Position numbers and translations under genes: made by a program. A stretch of 64,000 nucleotides of DNA from the NCBI GenBank assembly GCA_050258815.1, contig JBLMZM010000238.1:1-64000 (forward strand). The letters are read 5' to 3'. Below, piece after piece: positions 8,527 to 18,300 of the stretch. Each line of letters begins with the position of its first letter. Position 1 is the first letter of the stretch. The DNA comes from JAAXKN01 sp050258815 (GTDB lineage Bacteria; Bacteroidota; Ignavibacteria; Ignavibacteriales; SURF-24). The notes below the pieces were generated by a model. That model searched no databases. It saw only the letters and a program-made list of their open reading frames with translations, and was not told the origin of the DNA.

Positions 8527-9414
8527 TTACCGTATAATTTCATTGTAGTTCAGCCGAAGATGTTTTACCTCTTTACCATGTTGTAGGGCCTGGAGTTCAG
8601 CCAATATGCTCATGGCTATTTCATCCGGAGTATCACCGCCCAAATCGATACCCACCGGAGCATAGAGATTTGAAAGGTCAGGCCGGCCATTAAATCTTTC
8701 ATGTATATACTCCAGACTTTCTTTTACTTTGCGCCTGGATCCTATTAAACCTATATATTTCATTCCGGGATAATTACGGTATAAATACTCCAGTACCTGC
8801 AGGTCATTTAAATGGTTATGGGTAACAATCAGCGCAAAGCCTTGTGTATTCAGCTCTAAAGCAATTTTGGTTTCATCACTCAGCTTTGAGAAATCGGAAT
8901 AATGCCTTTGGTTGTAAACGTGTTCAGGCATTTCATTTAATACACTTTCTCTGTCATCATATATAACGACATGATAATGCAATAACTTAGCCATCCTAGC
9001 AATTGCCTGTCCCACATGGCCCGCACCGAATATGTATAATATGTTAACCGGTTTAAATACTTCATAAAAAAGAGTTACCTCTCCGCCACATAAAGCATCA
9101 ACTTCAATGACGCCATCATCTCTTATAGTAAAATTATTTTTACTTATATCAGCTGTCATGGATTCTTTCATAATAAAGGTTTCTGTATGACTGTTAACAT
9201 CTTTACGCAGAAGATCTATGGACTTGTTTATTGCATAATGTTCCACGCCGCCACCGCCAATTGTACCCTTAATTCTTCCCTCCTCTCCAACCAGCATCTT
9301 AAAGCCTGCCTTGCCCGGGGAGCTGCCTTTGGTACTGACAATTGTTACCAAGACCGAATACCTGTTTTCCTCGAATCTGCGCTGCAGCTCACTTAAAACT
9401 TCCATCATATACAT
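8527..9414 (-). CDS. XdhC/CoxI-family molybdenum hydroxylase maturation factor
   Basis: A 295-residue XdhC-type protein. Family members bind the Mo cofactor, promote its sulfuration, and insert it into xanthine dehydrogenase-type enzymes. The N-terminal XdhC domain shows TIVSTKGSSPGKAG. A Rossmann domain starts at about residue 129 with ILYIFGAGHVGQAIA, and a later IGLIGSRRK is a family hallmark. At 295 residues it matches plain XdhC rather than the longer YqeB of E. coli. Its start codon overlaps the stop of the upstream PLP-enzyme gene by 10 bp (ATGTATATGA), with AGAGGT just upstream. It is the last gene of the operon and would serve the two Mo-hydroxylases encoded at 1-6105. Confidence 0.92.
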   Translation of the reverse strand: MYMMEVLSELQRRFEENRYSVLVTIVSTKGSSPGKAGFKMLVGEEGRIKGTIGGGGVEHYAINKSIDLLRKDVNSHTETFIMKESMTADISKNNFTIRDDGVIEVDALCGGEVTLFYEVFKPVNILYIFGAGHVGQAIARMAKLLHYHVVIYDDRESVLNEMPEHVYNQRHYSDFSKLSDETKIALELNTQGFALIVTHNHLNDLQVLEYLYRNYPGMKYIGLIGSRRKVKESLEYIHERFNGRPDLSNLYAPVGIDLGGDTPDEIAMSILAELQALQHGKEVKHLRLNYNEIIR

Positions 9415-10871
9415 GCTACCTCTTTATTAAATTCCTCAATTAAACCATCTATCTCTGGAGCCATGCTTCTTATTCTCTCCCAGTGTTCAGAGTCATACCA
9501 CTGGGCATTTAATTCATTAATATCCTTGTTCTGCTGCTCAATCCATGTAAAATACTTCAAATTATGTATCCTCTTCCTGTCATGGTAAGATAATTCCTGC
9601 ATATGTGAAATTCCCGTACCTGACAATGAACAATAAAATGCCTTTAGAGCGTCGTTTTCTGTGAATTCCCCGCTGGTTTCCCTCAATTCATTCAGCCGTG
9701 AGCCATAAAGCTGCATTGAATCGGTTAATATAGTAAATATTACGTCCTGTTCAGTCAGTTCAAAATACTTTGCAAGCTTGATTGAGGCAAGCAGGTTGGC
9801 AGCTCCTGAGATTCCTACCATATTAAGCCTGGAAACGAGCTCCTGAGGAACTCCTGATCTATGTAGCAGTTCTGTGCCTGCCTTCTCATTAAACAGGCGT
9901 ATAAGGCTTATACAGTCGTTGTCATCAATATCTATAACCAGGTCGGTGTTTTTTACGTTATGGATCCAGGGAACGTGTTTATCCCCTATTCCCTCAATTC
10001 TATGTCCGCCAAAACCGTTATAGAGTAATGTTGGGCACTGCAGGGCCTCAGTAGCAGCAATCTTTACCGCTGGATACTTTCCCTTCAGTGCATCACCTGC
10101 GGCAATCGTGCCGGCAGATCCTGTTGAGGATACATAACCTGACATCCTGAGACTTGGGTTTTTAGCTTTCAGAGCCTCAAATATTTCGCTGATTGCACCC
10201 GATGTAACCTCATAATGCCAGAGATAATTTCCATACTCCTCAAACTGGTTAAAGATAACCGCATCCCTGCGCTCAGCCCTTAACTCCCAGCATTTGTCAA
10301 AAATCTCCTTAACGTTGCTTTCACATCCGGGTGTGGCAATTATTTCCCCGGCCAACTCCTTTAACCACTCAAATCTCTCCCTGCTCATTCCTTCAGGAAG
10401 TATTGCTATGGATTCGCATCCTAGCAAGGCGGAATTAAAAGCCCCGCCGCGGCAAAAATTACCGGTCGAGGGCCACACTGCCTTCTGCCAGGTAGAATCA
10501 AAGTTACCAGTTACCAGTGCAGGTACCAGGCATCCGAAGGAGGCACCTACCTTGTGTGCTCCGGTGGGAAACCACTTTCCGCTCAGCCCAACTATTCTTG
10601 CTTTAACTCCTGTAAGTTCCGATGGAAACTCTATATAATTTGCGCCAGAAAAAAGTCCTCCGAACTCCCGGGGTTCATTCTTCCAGGTAATTCTGAACAG
10701 GTTAAGAGGGTTTATGTCCCATAATCCGACATTCTTCAGGCTCTCAAGCACTTTACCTGGAATTGTGCCGGGATTTTTCATCTGCTGGAACGTAGGAATG
10801 ACTATATTCTTCTCCCTGCACCTCCGGATGTTGTTTTTACGCGCATTCTCATTGATGTTCAGGTTGATCAT
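9405..10871 (-). CDS. Fold-type II PLP enzyme, TrpB-like, of unknown reaction
   Basis: A 488-residue pyridoxal-phosphate enzyme of the tryptophan synthase beta/cysteine synthase superfamily. The probable PLP lysine is K107 in PTGAHKVGASF, resembling the TGAHK motif of TrpB rather than the FKMLGG motif of diaminopropionate ammonia-lyase YgeX. A phosphate-cradle-like SSTGSAGT segment follows at mid-length. It lies 10 bp downstream of the MocA-like gene and overlaps the XdhC-like gene. By position it may catalyse a beta-elimination or replacement on an amino-acid product of ring opening, the step given to YgeX in E. coli. That is inference; the substrate cannot be read from sequence. Confidence 0.8.
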   Translation of the reverse strand: MINLNINENARKNNIRRCREKNIVIPTFQQMKNPGTIPGKVLESLKNVGLWDINPLNLFRITWKNEPREFGGLFSGANYIEFPSELTGVKARIVGLSGKWFPTGAHKVGASFGCLVPALVTGNFDSTWQKAVWPSTGNFCRGGAFNSALLGCESIAILPEGMSRERFEWLKELAGEIIATPGCESNVKEIFDKCWELRAERRDAVIFNQFEEYGNYLWHYEVTSGAISEIFEALKAKNPSLRMSGYVSSTGSAGTIAAGDALKGKYPAVKIAATEALQCPTLLYNGFGGHRIEGIGDKHVPWIHNVKNTDLVIDIDDNDCISLIRLFNEKAGTELLHRSGVPQELVSRLNMVGISGAANLLASIKLAKYFELTEQDVIFTILTDSMQLYGSRLNELRETSGEFTENDALKAFYCSLSGTGISHMQELSYHDRKRIHNLKYFTWIEQQNKDINELNAQWYDSEHWERIRSMAPEIDGLIEEFNKEVACI

Positions 10872-10881
10872 TACATTTCCT

Positions 10882-11568
10882 CTATAAAGTTGGATATTTG
10901 TTTTCTATGTAATCCCAGGCTTTCTTCATGTCGGTCTCCTCATCAACATCGAAACATATACCCTGATCGTCTGTCGTACAAATGCCTGAATTAAAGGATT
11001 TCAGGACATCCCGGAGTATCATCCCTTCATCTGCCTTTAACACAGAGGCCCTAATTCTGCTGCGCATTAGAACCGGATGTCCTTTTTTCAGACGTATTTC
11101 CGGAGGGTTCTGCCGGTCCGGTGTCATGACCGCTGGATAAATAACATCCTTATCCGCCTCATTTTCCATACATTTGATCAGTTTTGTGTACGTTTCAGTC
11201 CTTACCAGCGGCATATCCCCTGGCAAAATGAATATACCTCCGGAATTCTCATCCACCAGACTTAAGCCTGACTTCACCGAGCTGAACATGCCTTTCTCAT
11301 AACAACTGTTTTCCGTCAGGATGATCTTTTTCCTCTGCGCTTCTGATAAATAATCCGCACAATTGAACAATTCAGTTAACGCATTAAATTTATATCCGCC
11401 AACTATAACAACCTGCGTGCAGACACTTAGCATCGGGCTCAATGTATAATAAATTACCGGCCGGTCCTTTATAATTATACCCGGCTTCCAGGCCTGCATT
11501 CTGGAAGATAGTCCGGCAGCCAGTATAATACCTGTAAATTTTACAAATCCATCTTCAGAAATACTCAA
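10882..11568 (-). CDS. Molybdenum cofactor cytidylyltransferase-like protein (MocA/YgfJ)
   Basis: A 228-residue MobA-like nucleotidyltransferase. It has the signature ILAAGLSSRM with a following KP, and the metal-binding segment ILPGDMPLV at about 117-125. Family members attach CMP to molybdopterin, giving the MCD cofactor used by xanthine dehydrogenase-type enzymes, which fits two Mo-hydroxylases in the same locus. No ATG occurs before the nucleotide-binding motif. The only suitable start is TTG at 11568, which overlaps the preceding stop codon as TTGA and implies translational coupling. It ends 10 bp before the TrpB-like gene. Confidence 0.88.
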   Translation of the reverse strand: MSISEDGFVKFTGIILAAGLSSRMQAWKPGIIIKDRPVIYYTLSPMLSVCTQVVIVGGYKFNALTELFNCADYLSEAQRKKIILTENSCYEKGMFSSVKSGLSLVDENSGGIFILPGDMPLVRTETYTKLIKCMENEADKDVIYPAVMTPDRQNPPEIRLKKGHPVLMRSRIRASVLKADEGMILRDVLKSFNSGICTTDDQGICFDVDEETDMKKAWDYIENKYPTL

Positions 11569-12803
11569 CCTTCAATCTCTCCCAAAACCCTTAGGCGTTT
11601 CATAATAAACTCCAGATCCGGCTGAAATATTTCAGGGAATTGCACATTCTTTGCAGCCGTTTCAATATCTTTTAATCCGTTCCCTGTCAGAAGAACTACA
11701 ACATTTTTATTTTCAGGCAGCGTATCCCTGACTTTTGCAAATCCGGCAAATGCCGCCGCAGAAGAGGGTTCGCAGAAAAGTCCGGACTTTTCAGCCACCA
11801 GTTTCTGTGACAAAAGAATCTCCTCATCAGAAACCACTACAATATCACCATCCGCTTCCCTCAGGCTTTTCACTGCAGAATATGCATTTCTTGCCACATT
11901 TACGGAGATTGAATCGGCAATGGTTTCGGCCACGTATTCCGTATCAAACAAATTTTCCTTAAACGCCCTGTAAATATAAGCACTTTTCTCGGCCTGAACG
12001 CCTATAATCCGGGGGATCTTTGTAATCAGCCCTATTTGCTTCAGGTCACAAAATCCCTTTATTATGCCGTCCAGAATAACTCCATCCCCCACGGGTAAAA
12101 ATACGTAGTCGACGTTCTTATTCCTCAGCTGACCGGCAATTTCAAAAGCCGCAGTCTTTTTCCCTTCGATAGTCAGCGGATTAAAAGCGGTGTTTCTGTT
12201 CAGGTAGCCCGTTAGTCTGGAAAACCCAAGGGAAAGATCGAATGCCTCGTCGTAATTCCCCTTTACAGGAATAAGGCAGGCTCCGTACTGAAGGCACTGG
12301 ATAAGCTTTGCCCTGGGGGCCGATGAGGGCATAAAAACAAAAACCTTCTGGTCTGCCGAAGCAGCAATGCCGGCCATTGAAGAAGCAGCATTTCCCGTAG
12401 AAGCAACTACTATCTCCTTAATGCAGTTCTTTCTTGCAAAAGCTGAGACAAGGTATGAAGCACGGTCCTTATATGATCCTGTAGGATTCATGCCGTCGAA
12501 CTTCAGGTATATATTTTCATAATTCAGTTCTTCTTCCAGCCTGCAGGCTCTGACAAGCGGAGTATTTCCAACCGGAATCCCGGGGAAATACTGTTTTTCA
12601 ACCGGCAGATAGTCAAACAGGTCAAAATCTTCACCAGGTCTTTTTGAACCACTTAAATACTTTGGAAGAATAACTTTAAGTATCCCCCTGAGCGGTTTGC
12701 CGCTAAGATATTCCTCGCTGCAGTAAGGACACAGCATCAGGTCTGCTGTTATTGCGTAAATTCTTCCGCAGTCATTACATTTATAGTGAAAGTCCTTCTC
12801 CAT
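11565..12803 (-). CDS. Threonine synthase-like PLP enzyme with N-terminal zinc ribbon
   Basis: A 412-residue fold-type II PLP enzyme. An N-terminal zinc ribbon (C9, C12, C25, C28) precedes the catalytic core, with the PLP lysine K112 in MNPTGSYKDRAS. This is the arrangement of archaeal-type threonine synthases. Placement between a carbamoyltransferase and a Mo-cofactor enzyme in a purine-degradation operon argues against a housekeeping role in threonine biosynthesis. Elimination of a diamino or hydroxyamino acid is a more likely job, but this is inference. It is not the orthologue of YgeX. A true ThrC elsewhere in the genome would support specialisation. Confidence 0.82.
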   Translation of the reverse strand: MEKDFHYKCNDCGRIYAITADLMLCPYCSEEYLSGKPLRGILKVILPKYLSGSKRPGEDFDLFDYLPVEKQYFPGIPVGNTPLVRACRLEEELNYENIYLKFDGMNPTGSYKDRASYLVSAFARKNCIKEIVVASTGNAASSMAGIAASADQKVFVFMPSSAPRAKLIQCLQYGACLIPVKGNYDEAFDLSLGFSRLTGYLNRNTAFNPLTIEGKKTAAFEIAGQLRNKNVDYVFLPVGDGVILDGIIKGFCDLKQIGLITKIPRIIGVQAEKSAYIYRAFKENLFDTEYVAETIADSISVNVARNAYSAVKSLREADGDIVVVSDEEILLSQKLVAEKSGLFCEPSSAAAFAGFAKVRDTLPENKNVVVLLTGNGLKDIETAAKNVQFPEIFQPDLEFIMKRLRVLGEIEG

Positions 12804-12854
12804 TACACTCTTCCGTTCTTTATCAGGGGCATATTTTGCTTTTATTTACACTGC

Positions 12855-13865
12855 TTACATTGTAAGAGACATAATAGCTTTTGCAGTGTGCAACCTGTTT
12901 TCTGCCTCGTCATATACAATTGAAATTTCCTGGTTATCCAGGATTTCATCAGTAATTTCCCTTCCTCTGTCAGCAGGCAGGGCGTGCATTAGTTTTACCC
13001 TTTTATCAGCAAGCTTTATTCTGTTTTCGTCACAGATCCATGAACTGTACTTCTCAAGATTGCTATTCATTTCCTTTTTGCATTCATCTTCATTTTTCAG
13101 ATAATCATCCACATCATAAAAACCAAAGCCTCCCCAGTTCTTGGGAATTACGATGTTAGCCCCTTCAAAAGCCTCATCCATATTGTCGGTAAATTTCAGG
13201 CTTCCGCCCCCCTCTTCGGCATTCTTACACGCCTTCTCAATGATTTTGGGGCTGAGAGGGAACTCCTTAGGATTGGCAACAGTGACATCAATGCCATACC
13301 TGGGAAAAAGCAGAATCTGTGTCTGCGGAACCGAAAGTGGCTTGGAATGTGACTTGGCATAAGCCCAGGAAACGGTAACCTTTAATCCTTTTGTATTCCT
13401 GCCAAAGTATTCGAAAATAGTCATCAGGTCGGCTAATCCCTGGAATGGATGATATACGTCATCCTGTAAAGACATTACGGGAACAGTAGCATACCTGGCC
13501 ATTTCATCGAGATACTTTTTTCCTACACCGTAAAAACAGTTTCTGCACGCTATACCATGCCCCATTCTGGATAAAATTATAGCCGTATCCTTGGGTGCTT
13601 CCCCGTGTGAAATCTGCATTTTATCGGCCGTAAGGTCGTGTGCGTGACCGCCAAGCTGAGTCATTCCGGCTTCCATAGAATTTCTTGTCCGTGTGGACTG
13701 TTCGAAGAAGATGTTAAATAATGTCTTATCAGCCAGATACCTGTGGGATTCTCCCCTGGCAAATTTCTTCTTCAGATCGAATGCAGTTTCAAATACAGTA
13801 TCCAGTTCCTGCTTTGTCCAGTCATCATCAGAAAGAAAATGCTTTTTATAAAGATCAGAAACCAT
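12855..13865 (-). CDS. ygeW: YgeW-type (knotted) carbamoyltransferase
   Basis: A 336-residue aspartate/ornithine carbamoyltransferase-fold enzyme. STRTR at 57-61 binds carbamoyl phosphate. The usual HPTQ/HPCQ motif is HPFQ (139-142) and the HCLP motif of ornithine transcarbamylases is HALP (294-297), both typical of YgeW. YgeW does not use ornithine or aspartate. In the purine clusters it is thought to act on a ureido compound, recovering carbamoyl phosphate for ATP synthesis. No carbamate kinase gene is in view to finish that step. ATG 13865 is preceded by CGGAGT. It lies 24 bp after the YgeY-like gene. Confidence 0.92.
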   Translation of the reverse strand: MVSDLYKKHFLSDDDWTKQELDTVFETAFDLKKKFARGESHRYLADKTLFNIFFEQSTRTRNSMEAGMTQLGGHAHDLTADKMQISHGEAPKDTAIILSRMGHGIACRNCFYGVGKKYLDEMARYATVPVMSLQDDVYHPFQGLADLMTIFEYFGRNTKGLKVTVSWAYAKSHSKPLSVPQTQILLFPRYGIDVTVANPKEFPLSPKIIEKACKNAEEGGGSLKFTDNMDEAFEGANIVIPKNWGGFGFYDVDDYLKNEDECKKEMNSNLEKYSSWICDENRIKLADKRVKLMHALPADRGREITDEILDNQEISIVYDEAENRLHTAKAIMSLTM

Positions 13866-13889
13866 TTTTTACTCCGGGTTTATTTTTAA

Positions 13890-15074
13890 TTAAAGTTTAC
13901 TGCAAAGGTAAGCGTAGTAAGCCGATGCTTTTATAAGATGATCAACCGGCACTTTTTCATCCGGAGCGTGCGCATAGATTTCGTTGCCGGGACCAAATCC
14001 CAAAACAGGAATTTTATATATACCGTTTATCACCGCAGCGTTAGTCGAAAATGTCCATTTATCCACCAGGGGCATTTCACCGAACAGTTCATAATGGGCC
14101 TGAATTCCTTTCCTTATATATACATTCTCTTCTTCAAGTTTCCACGTGGGGTAATATTTTTCCATTTCATACTCTTCCCCTGTATAGCCCTTCTCCCTGT
14201 AGGACAATACTTCAACTTTGGCATCCATATCTTTAACTATATTCTCAACCTGTTTTAAGGCCAGCTCCCTGTCTTCTCCCCATGTAAGCCTGCGGTCCAG
14301 ATGGATCCGGCTATAGTCTGCAACTGCGCAAAGCGAAGGGCTTGAGGATATGAACTCCGTAACTGCAACAGAACCTTTACCTAAAAAGGCATCGTCTGCC
14401 AGAATGCTGTTCAGTTTTTCAATTTCAAGGGCAGCTCTGGAAGCCATATAGATGGCATTCCTTCCGCGTGCGGGCGCCGAGCCATGTGCCGACAGGCCAA
14501 AGAATGACACCTCAATTTCCATGCGCCCTCTGTGCCCCCTGTATATATTCAGGTTTGTTGGTTCAGTAACAATAACCAGGTCAGGCCTGATGCCATCTTT
14601 TTCAATTATGTATTTCCAGCAGAGGCCATCGCAGTCCTCCTCCATGACAGACCCGATAAAGTAAATCGTCAGGTCATCACCTATTCCATATTCTTTCAGT
14701 ATTTTGCCGGCAGTAATAAAAGCTGCGGCTCCGCCTTTTTGATCCACTGCGCCTCTGCCATTCACGAAGCCGTCCTTAATTTCTCCGCCGAAAGGATCAA
14801 AGCTCCAGTTATCAAGATTCCCTGAATCAACTGTATCAATGTGCGCATCAAATGCAATTACTTTACTACCCTTGCCTATCCTGCCTATTATATTGCCCAG
14901 TCCGTCGGTTTTTACTTCGTCAAAGCATGCCTCTTCCATCATAGTGACAAGCTCACATGCTGCTTTTTTTTCCTTTGTACTTAATGATTTCTGACGGATA
15001 AGTTTTGAGAGATTTAGTGCGGTGGTATCACCGTATCTTGCTGCAGATTCAAAGATTTTTTTTGAAAGGTCCAT
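13890..15074 (-). CDS. ygeY: YgeY-like M20-family metallohydrolase
   Basis: A 394-residue M20 peptidase/deacylase-type enzyme with the di-zinc site in order: FDAHIDTVD (H78, D80), D111 in GAVDQKGG, the general-base pair EE at 145-146, the Glu of VTEPTN, and a His near the C-terminus in YAHAPDE. YgeY proteins are linked to selenium-dependent Mo-hydroxylase gene sets and probably cleave an amide or carbamoyl bond of a small catabolite rather than peptides. The preferred start is ATG 15074 with AGGA 7-8 nt upstream; ATG 15080 lies directly against that motif and a TTG at 15131 is too far. It is the first gene of the six-gene - strand operon and is divergent from ygfK. Confidence 0.9.
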   Translation of the reverse strand: MDLSKKIFESAARYGDTTALNLSKLIRQKSLSTKEKKAACELVTMMEEACFDEVKTDGLGNIIGRIGKGSKVIAFDAHIDTVDSGNLDNWSFDPFGGEIKDGFVNGRGAVDQKGGAAAFITAGKILKEYGIGDDLTIYFIGSVMEEDCDGLCWKYIIEKDGIRPDLVIVTEPTNLNIYRGHRGRMEIEVSFFGLSAHGSAPARGRNAIYMASRAALEIEKLNSILADDAFLGKGSVAVTEFISSSPSLCAVADYSRIHLDRRLTWGEDRELALKQVENIVKDMDAKVEVLSYREKGYTGEEYEMEKYYPTWKLEEENVYIRKGIQAHYELFGEMPLVDKWTFSTNAAVINGIYKIPVLGFGPGNEIYAHAPDEKVPVDHLIKASAYYAYLCSKL

Positions 15075-15394
15075 AGTCATTTCCTCATAAAAAGAAGAAT
15101 AATGCTTTGAGTATTGATGCCAAACTGACAATAATCAGCAGCAGCAGTCTGCTACCCGAGGAACATTGCCGCGCTCATCAATCCGGAACATCTGCCTGAT
15201 AACCTGAACTTCCACTAAAAACGCTAAGGAAAAATAACAGTTTTTTCCACAATTTCAAGAATAAATGCGGCAACCGGACCAAGATATTTACAAAGCTAAT
15301 TACATAAAATATAATTATATTGTTTTTCGGAATTTTATCTGGGTTATTAATCTCAGTGTGCTCGTATTTTCCTTCAGTTTATCAAGGAGCCGGT
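15075..15394. promoter_or_regulatory. Divergent promoter region between ygeY-like and ygfK-like genes
   Basis: A 320-bp gap between two divergent catabolic units, so both promoters must lie here. It holds a perfect 14-bp AT palindrome, AATATAATTATATT, at 15308-15321, about 75 bp upstream of the ygfK start, a candidate regulator site. AAGGAG at 15384-15389 is the ygfK ribosome site. No specific operator could be assigned. Confidence 0.55.
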
Positions 15395-18300
15395 ATGTCT
15401 GATAAAATTAGACCCATTGAATTCGAAGATCTTGTTAGCCGGATATTCAGCGAATATTTGAATCAAAGATCAATATTCGGTATCCCCGAACAAAAATTTT
15501 TCTTCAGAAAAAGACCAACTGCACCGAATCTTTTTAACGGACAGATTGACACTCCGCTCGGCCCTGCAGCCGGTCCCCATTCCCAGATGGCTCCCAATAT
15601 TATATCTGCATACCTCTCCGGAGGCAGGTTCTTTGAACTAAAGACGGTTCAAATGCTTGACAAGCTGATTATTGATAAGCCCTGCATCGATGCAGAAGAT
15701 GAAGCTTATAATGTAGAATGGTCACAGGAATTAACGCTGGGAGCCTCTTTCGCAGAATACTTAAAGGCCTGGTTCCTGATACACCTGTTGAATGGAATCT
15801 TCGGTTTCTCTAATACGGCCGAACGAGGATTCGTCTTTAATATGAGCGTGGGTTATGATCTCGCAGGCATCAAGTCACCCAAGATGGATAGGTTTATTGA
15901 AGGACTTAAAGATGCCTCAAAGAATGTACTGTTTAATAAATACAGGCAGTTCCTGAGATCGAAACCCGTGAAAACAGATATCATGCGGTTCATAAAAGCA
16001 GCAGCAATAAATGAAGATGCTATAAAAAGAACAGAATTCCAGATTGAAAATATAGTCCCCCAGATCTCAGAGTCGGTAACCTTATCCACAATGCACGGAT
16101 GCCCTCCCCAGGAAATTGAAGCAATTGCAAAATATCTTCTTAGGGAAAAGGGGCTGCATACCTTTATTAAACTTAATCCTACCCTGCTGGGCTTTATGCG
16201 GGTCAGAGAAATTTTCCAGACCCTTTGCCTGGATGAGTCTGTTTTGGATGAAGGCTCATTCGAGCACGACCTGCAGTTTAGTGATGCTGTTCCGATGCTG
16301 AAAAGGCTGCAGGAATTTGCGGCAGTAAACAAAAGATCATTCGGGGTAAAACTTTCTAATACCCTTGGAGTAAATAATTTCCGGCAAAAGCTTCCCGGCA
16401 GTCAGATGTATATGTCGGGCAGAACCTTATTTCCGCTTACAATTAATCTGGCATATAAACTTGTCCCGGCTTTAGGAAGCGATATAAATATTTCTTTTTC
16501 CGGGGGTGCTTCTGCACATAATATTGCAGATATACTTCGTACAGGCATCTACCCTGTTACCATGGCAACAGAACTGCTGAAACCAGGAGGCTACTCACGC
16601 TTGCTGCAGCTGGCCGGGATTTACGAAGAACTTGAGCCAGATGAAAAGTTTTTGTCCGGGGGAATCAATTCCGGCAGACTAAAAGCACTGGCCGAAAGGT
16701 CACTAAGTGATCCTCAATACAACAAGAATTCAAAAATTTTCCATTCTGTAAAGCAGGCCCGGCATTTGCCAAAATTTGACTGCTATATTTCACCATGTAG
16801 TACTGCCTGCCCCATTCACCAGGATGTGACCTCGTACATTAGGCTCGTTGAGGAAGAAAGATACGAAGAAGCATTCAAGGTAATCGTTTCAGCAAATCCG
16901 CTGCCTTTTATTACATCTTATATTTGTGATCATAAGTGTATGGATAACTGTACCAGATGTGAATATGATTCATCCGTAAGAATACGTGAACTGAAAAAAA
17001 TTGCGGCAGAAAAAGGAAGGGCTGAATACCTGAAAAGACTTTCAAGAGGTAAAAACCATCCTGCAGCAAACGGCATTAAAGCTGCAATAATCGGCGCAGG
17101 TCCTGCCGGTTTATCTGCGGCATACTTCCTTGCCAATGCGGGCTTTGACGTGCACGTTTTTGAGCAGTATCCAAATGCCGGCGGAACCGTTCAGCGCTAT
17201 ATTCCTGGTTTCAGGATTCCTCAATCAGCAATTGAAAAAGACGTTGACTTTATAAGCAGGCACGGCGTAAACTTTAAGTTCAATTCTGACCCGGATTTTT
17301 CTATCAGTAAATTGAAGGATGAGGGCTTCAGATACATTTTTCTGGCAATTGGAGCATCCAGGGCAAAGACATTCAGCATGAAAGAAGGTAAGGCTAGCTA
17401 TGATGCCCTTGAATTCCTGAGAATGTTTAACAGAAAAACATTACCGCCGCCTGGTCCTGTTGTTGCAGTAACTGGCGGAGGCAATTCTGCTTTTGATGCC
17501 GCCCGAGCTGCTATAAGATCGGAAGGTGTTAAAAAGGTTTATATAATTTACCGCCGGACAAAGGAACTCATGCCTGCCGATAAAGAGGAATATGAGGCTG
17601 CAATAGGTGATGGAGTAATACTCAGAGAACTTCTGCTGCCGGAGGAACTTCATGGCAAAACACTTAAATGCAGAAAGATGACACTCTCCAAACCGGTTCC
17701 TGGTGTAAGAAGAGAAGCCATTCCGACGGAAGAATTTGAATATATGGAAATAGATACATTGATTTCTGCAATCGGGGAATCAGTAGATACAAGGGTGCTC
17801 TTTGATAACGGAATAATGACTTCTGCTGAAGGCACACTCAATGCGGATAATGCAAACGAAACTTCGGTTGAAAATGTATTTATTGGCGGTGATGCTCTCA
17901 GGGGTCCTTCAACTGTTGTTGAAGCAATAGCCGATGGAAGAAAGACGGCAGACGAAATTATAAGAAGAGAATCCCTGAGTTTTGAAAATAAGCATCATAT
18001 AGTATTCGACCAAAATAAAAGATATTCTGATATCATAGTCCGTAAAGGCAATATCTCTTCAACTGAGCAATTCGAAGCCCGCCAGGAGGCTGCCAGGTGC
18101 CTTAATTGCAGTTTTATTTGCAATCAGTGCGTTGAAGTATGCCCAAACCGGGCGAACATTGCAATTAAGCCGTTTCACTATTATGACGATTTCAGGAACC
18201 AATACCAGATACTGCACCTGGATGCTCTTTGCAATGAGTGCGGAAATTGTGAAACATTCTGCCCTTACGAGGGTAGTCCGTATAAAAACAAAATAACTCT

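Noticed and set aside
9405..10871. YgeX orthologue
   Set aside because: It lacks the YgeX lysine motif, is about 90 residues longer, and resembles TrpB at the PLP lysine.
12855..13865. Ornithine or aspartate carbamoyltransferase
   Set aside because: HPFQ and HALP replace the HPxQ/HCLP forms of those enzymes, and a true pyrB is present at 61117-62052.
15320..15394. Signal-peptide-like extension of YgfK from base 15320
   Set aside because: ATG 15395 has AAGGAG at ideal spacing and the family N-terminus starts there; the extension lies in the promoter region.
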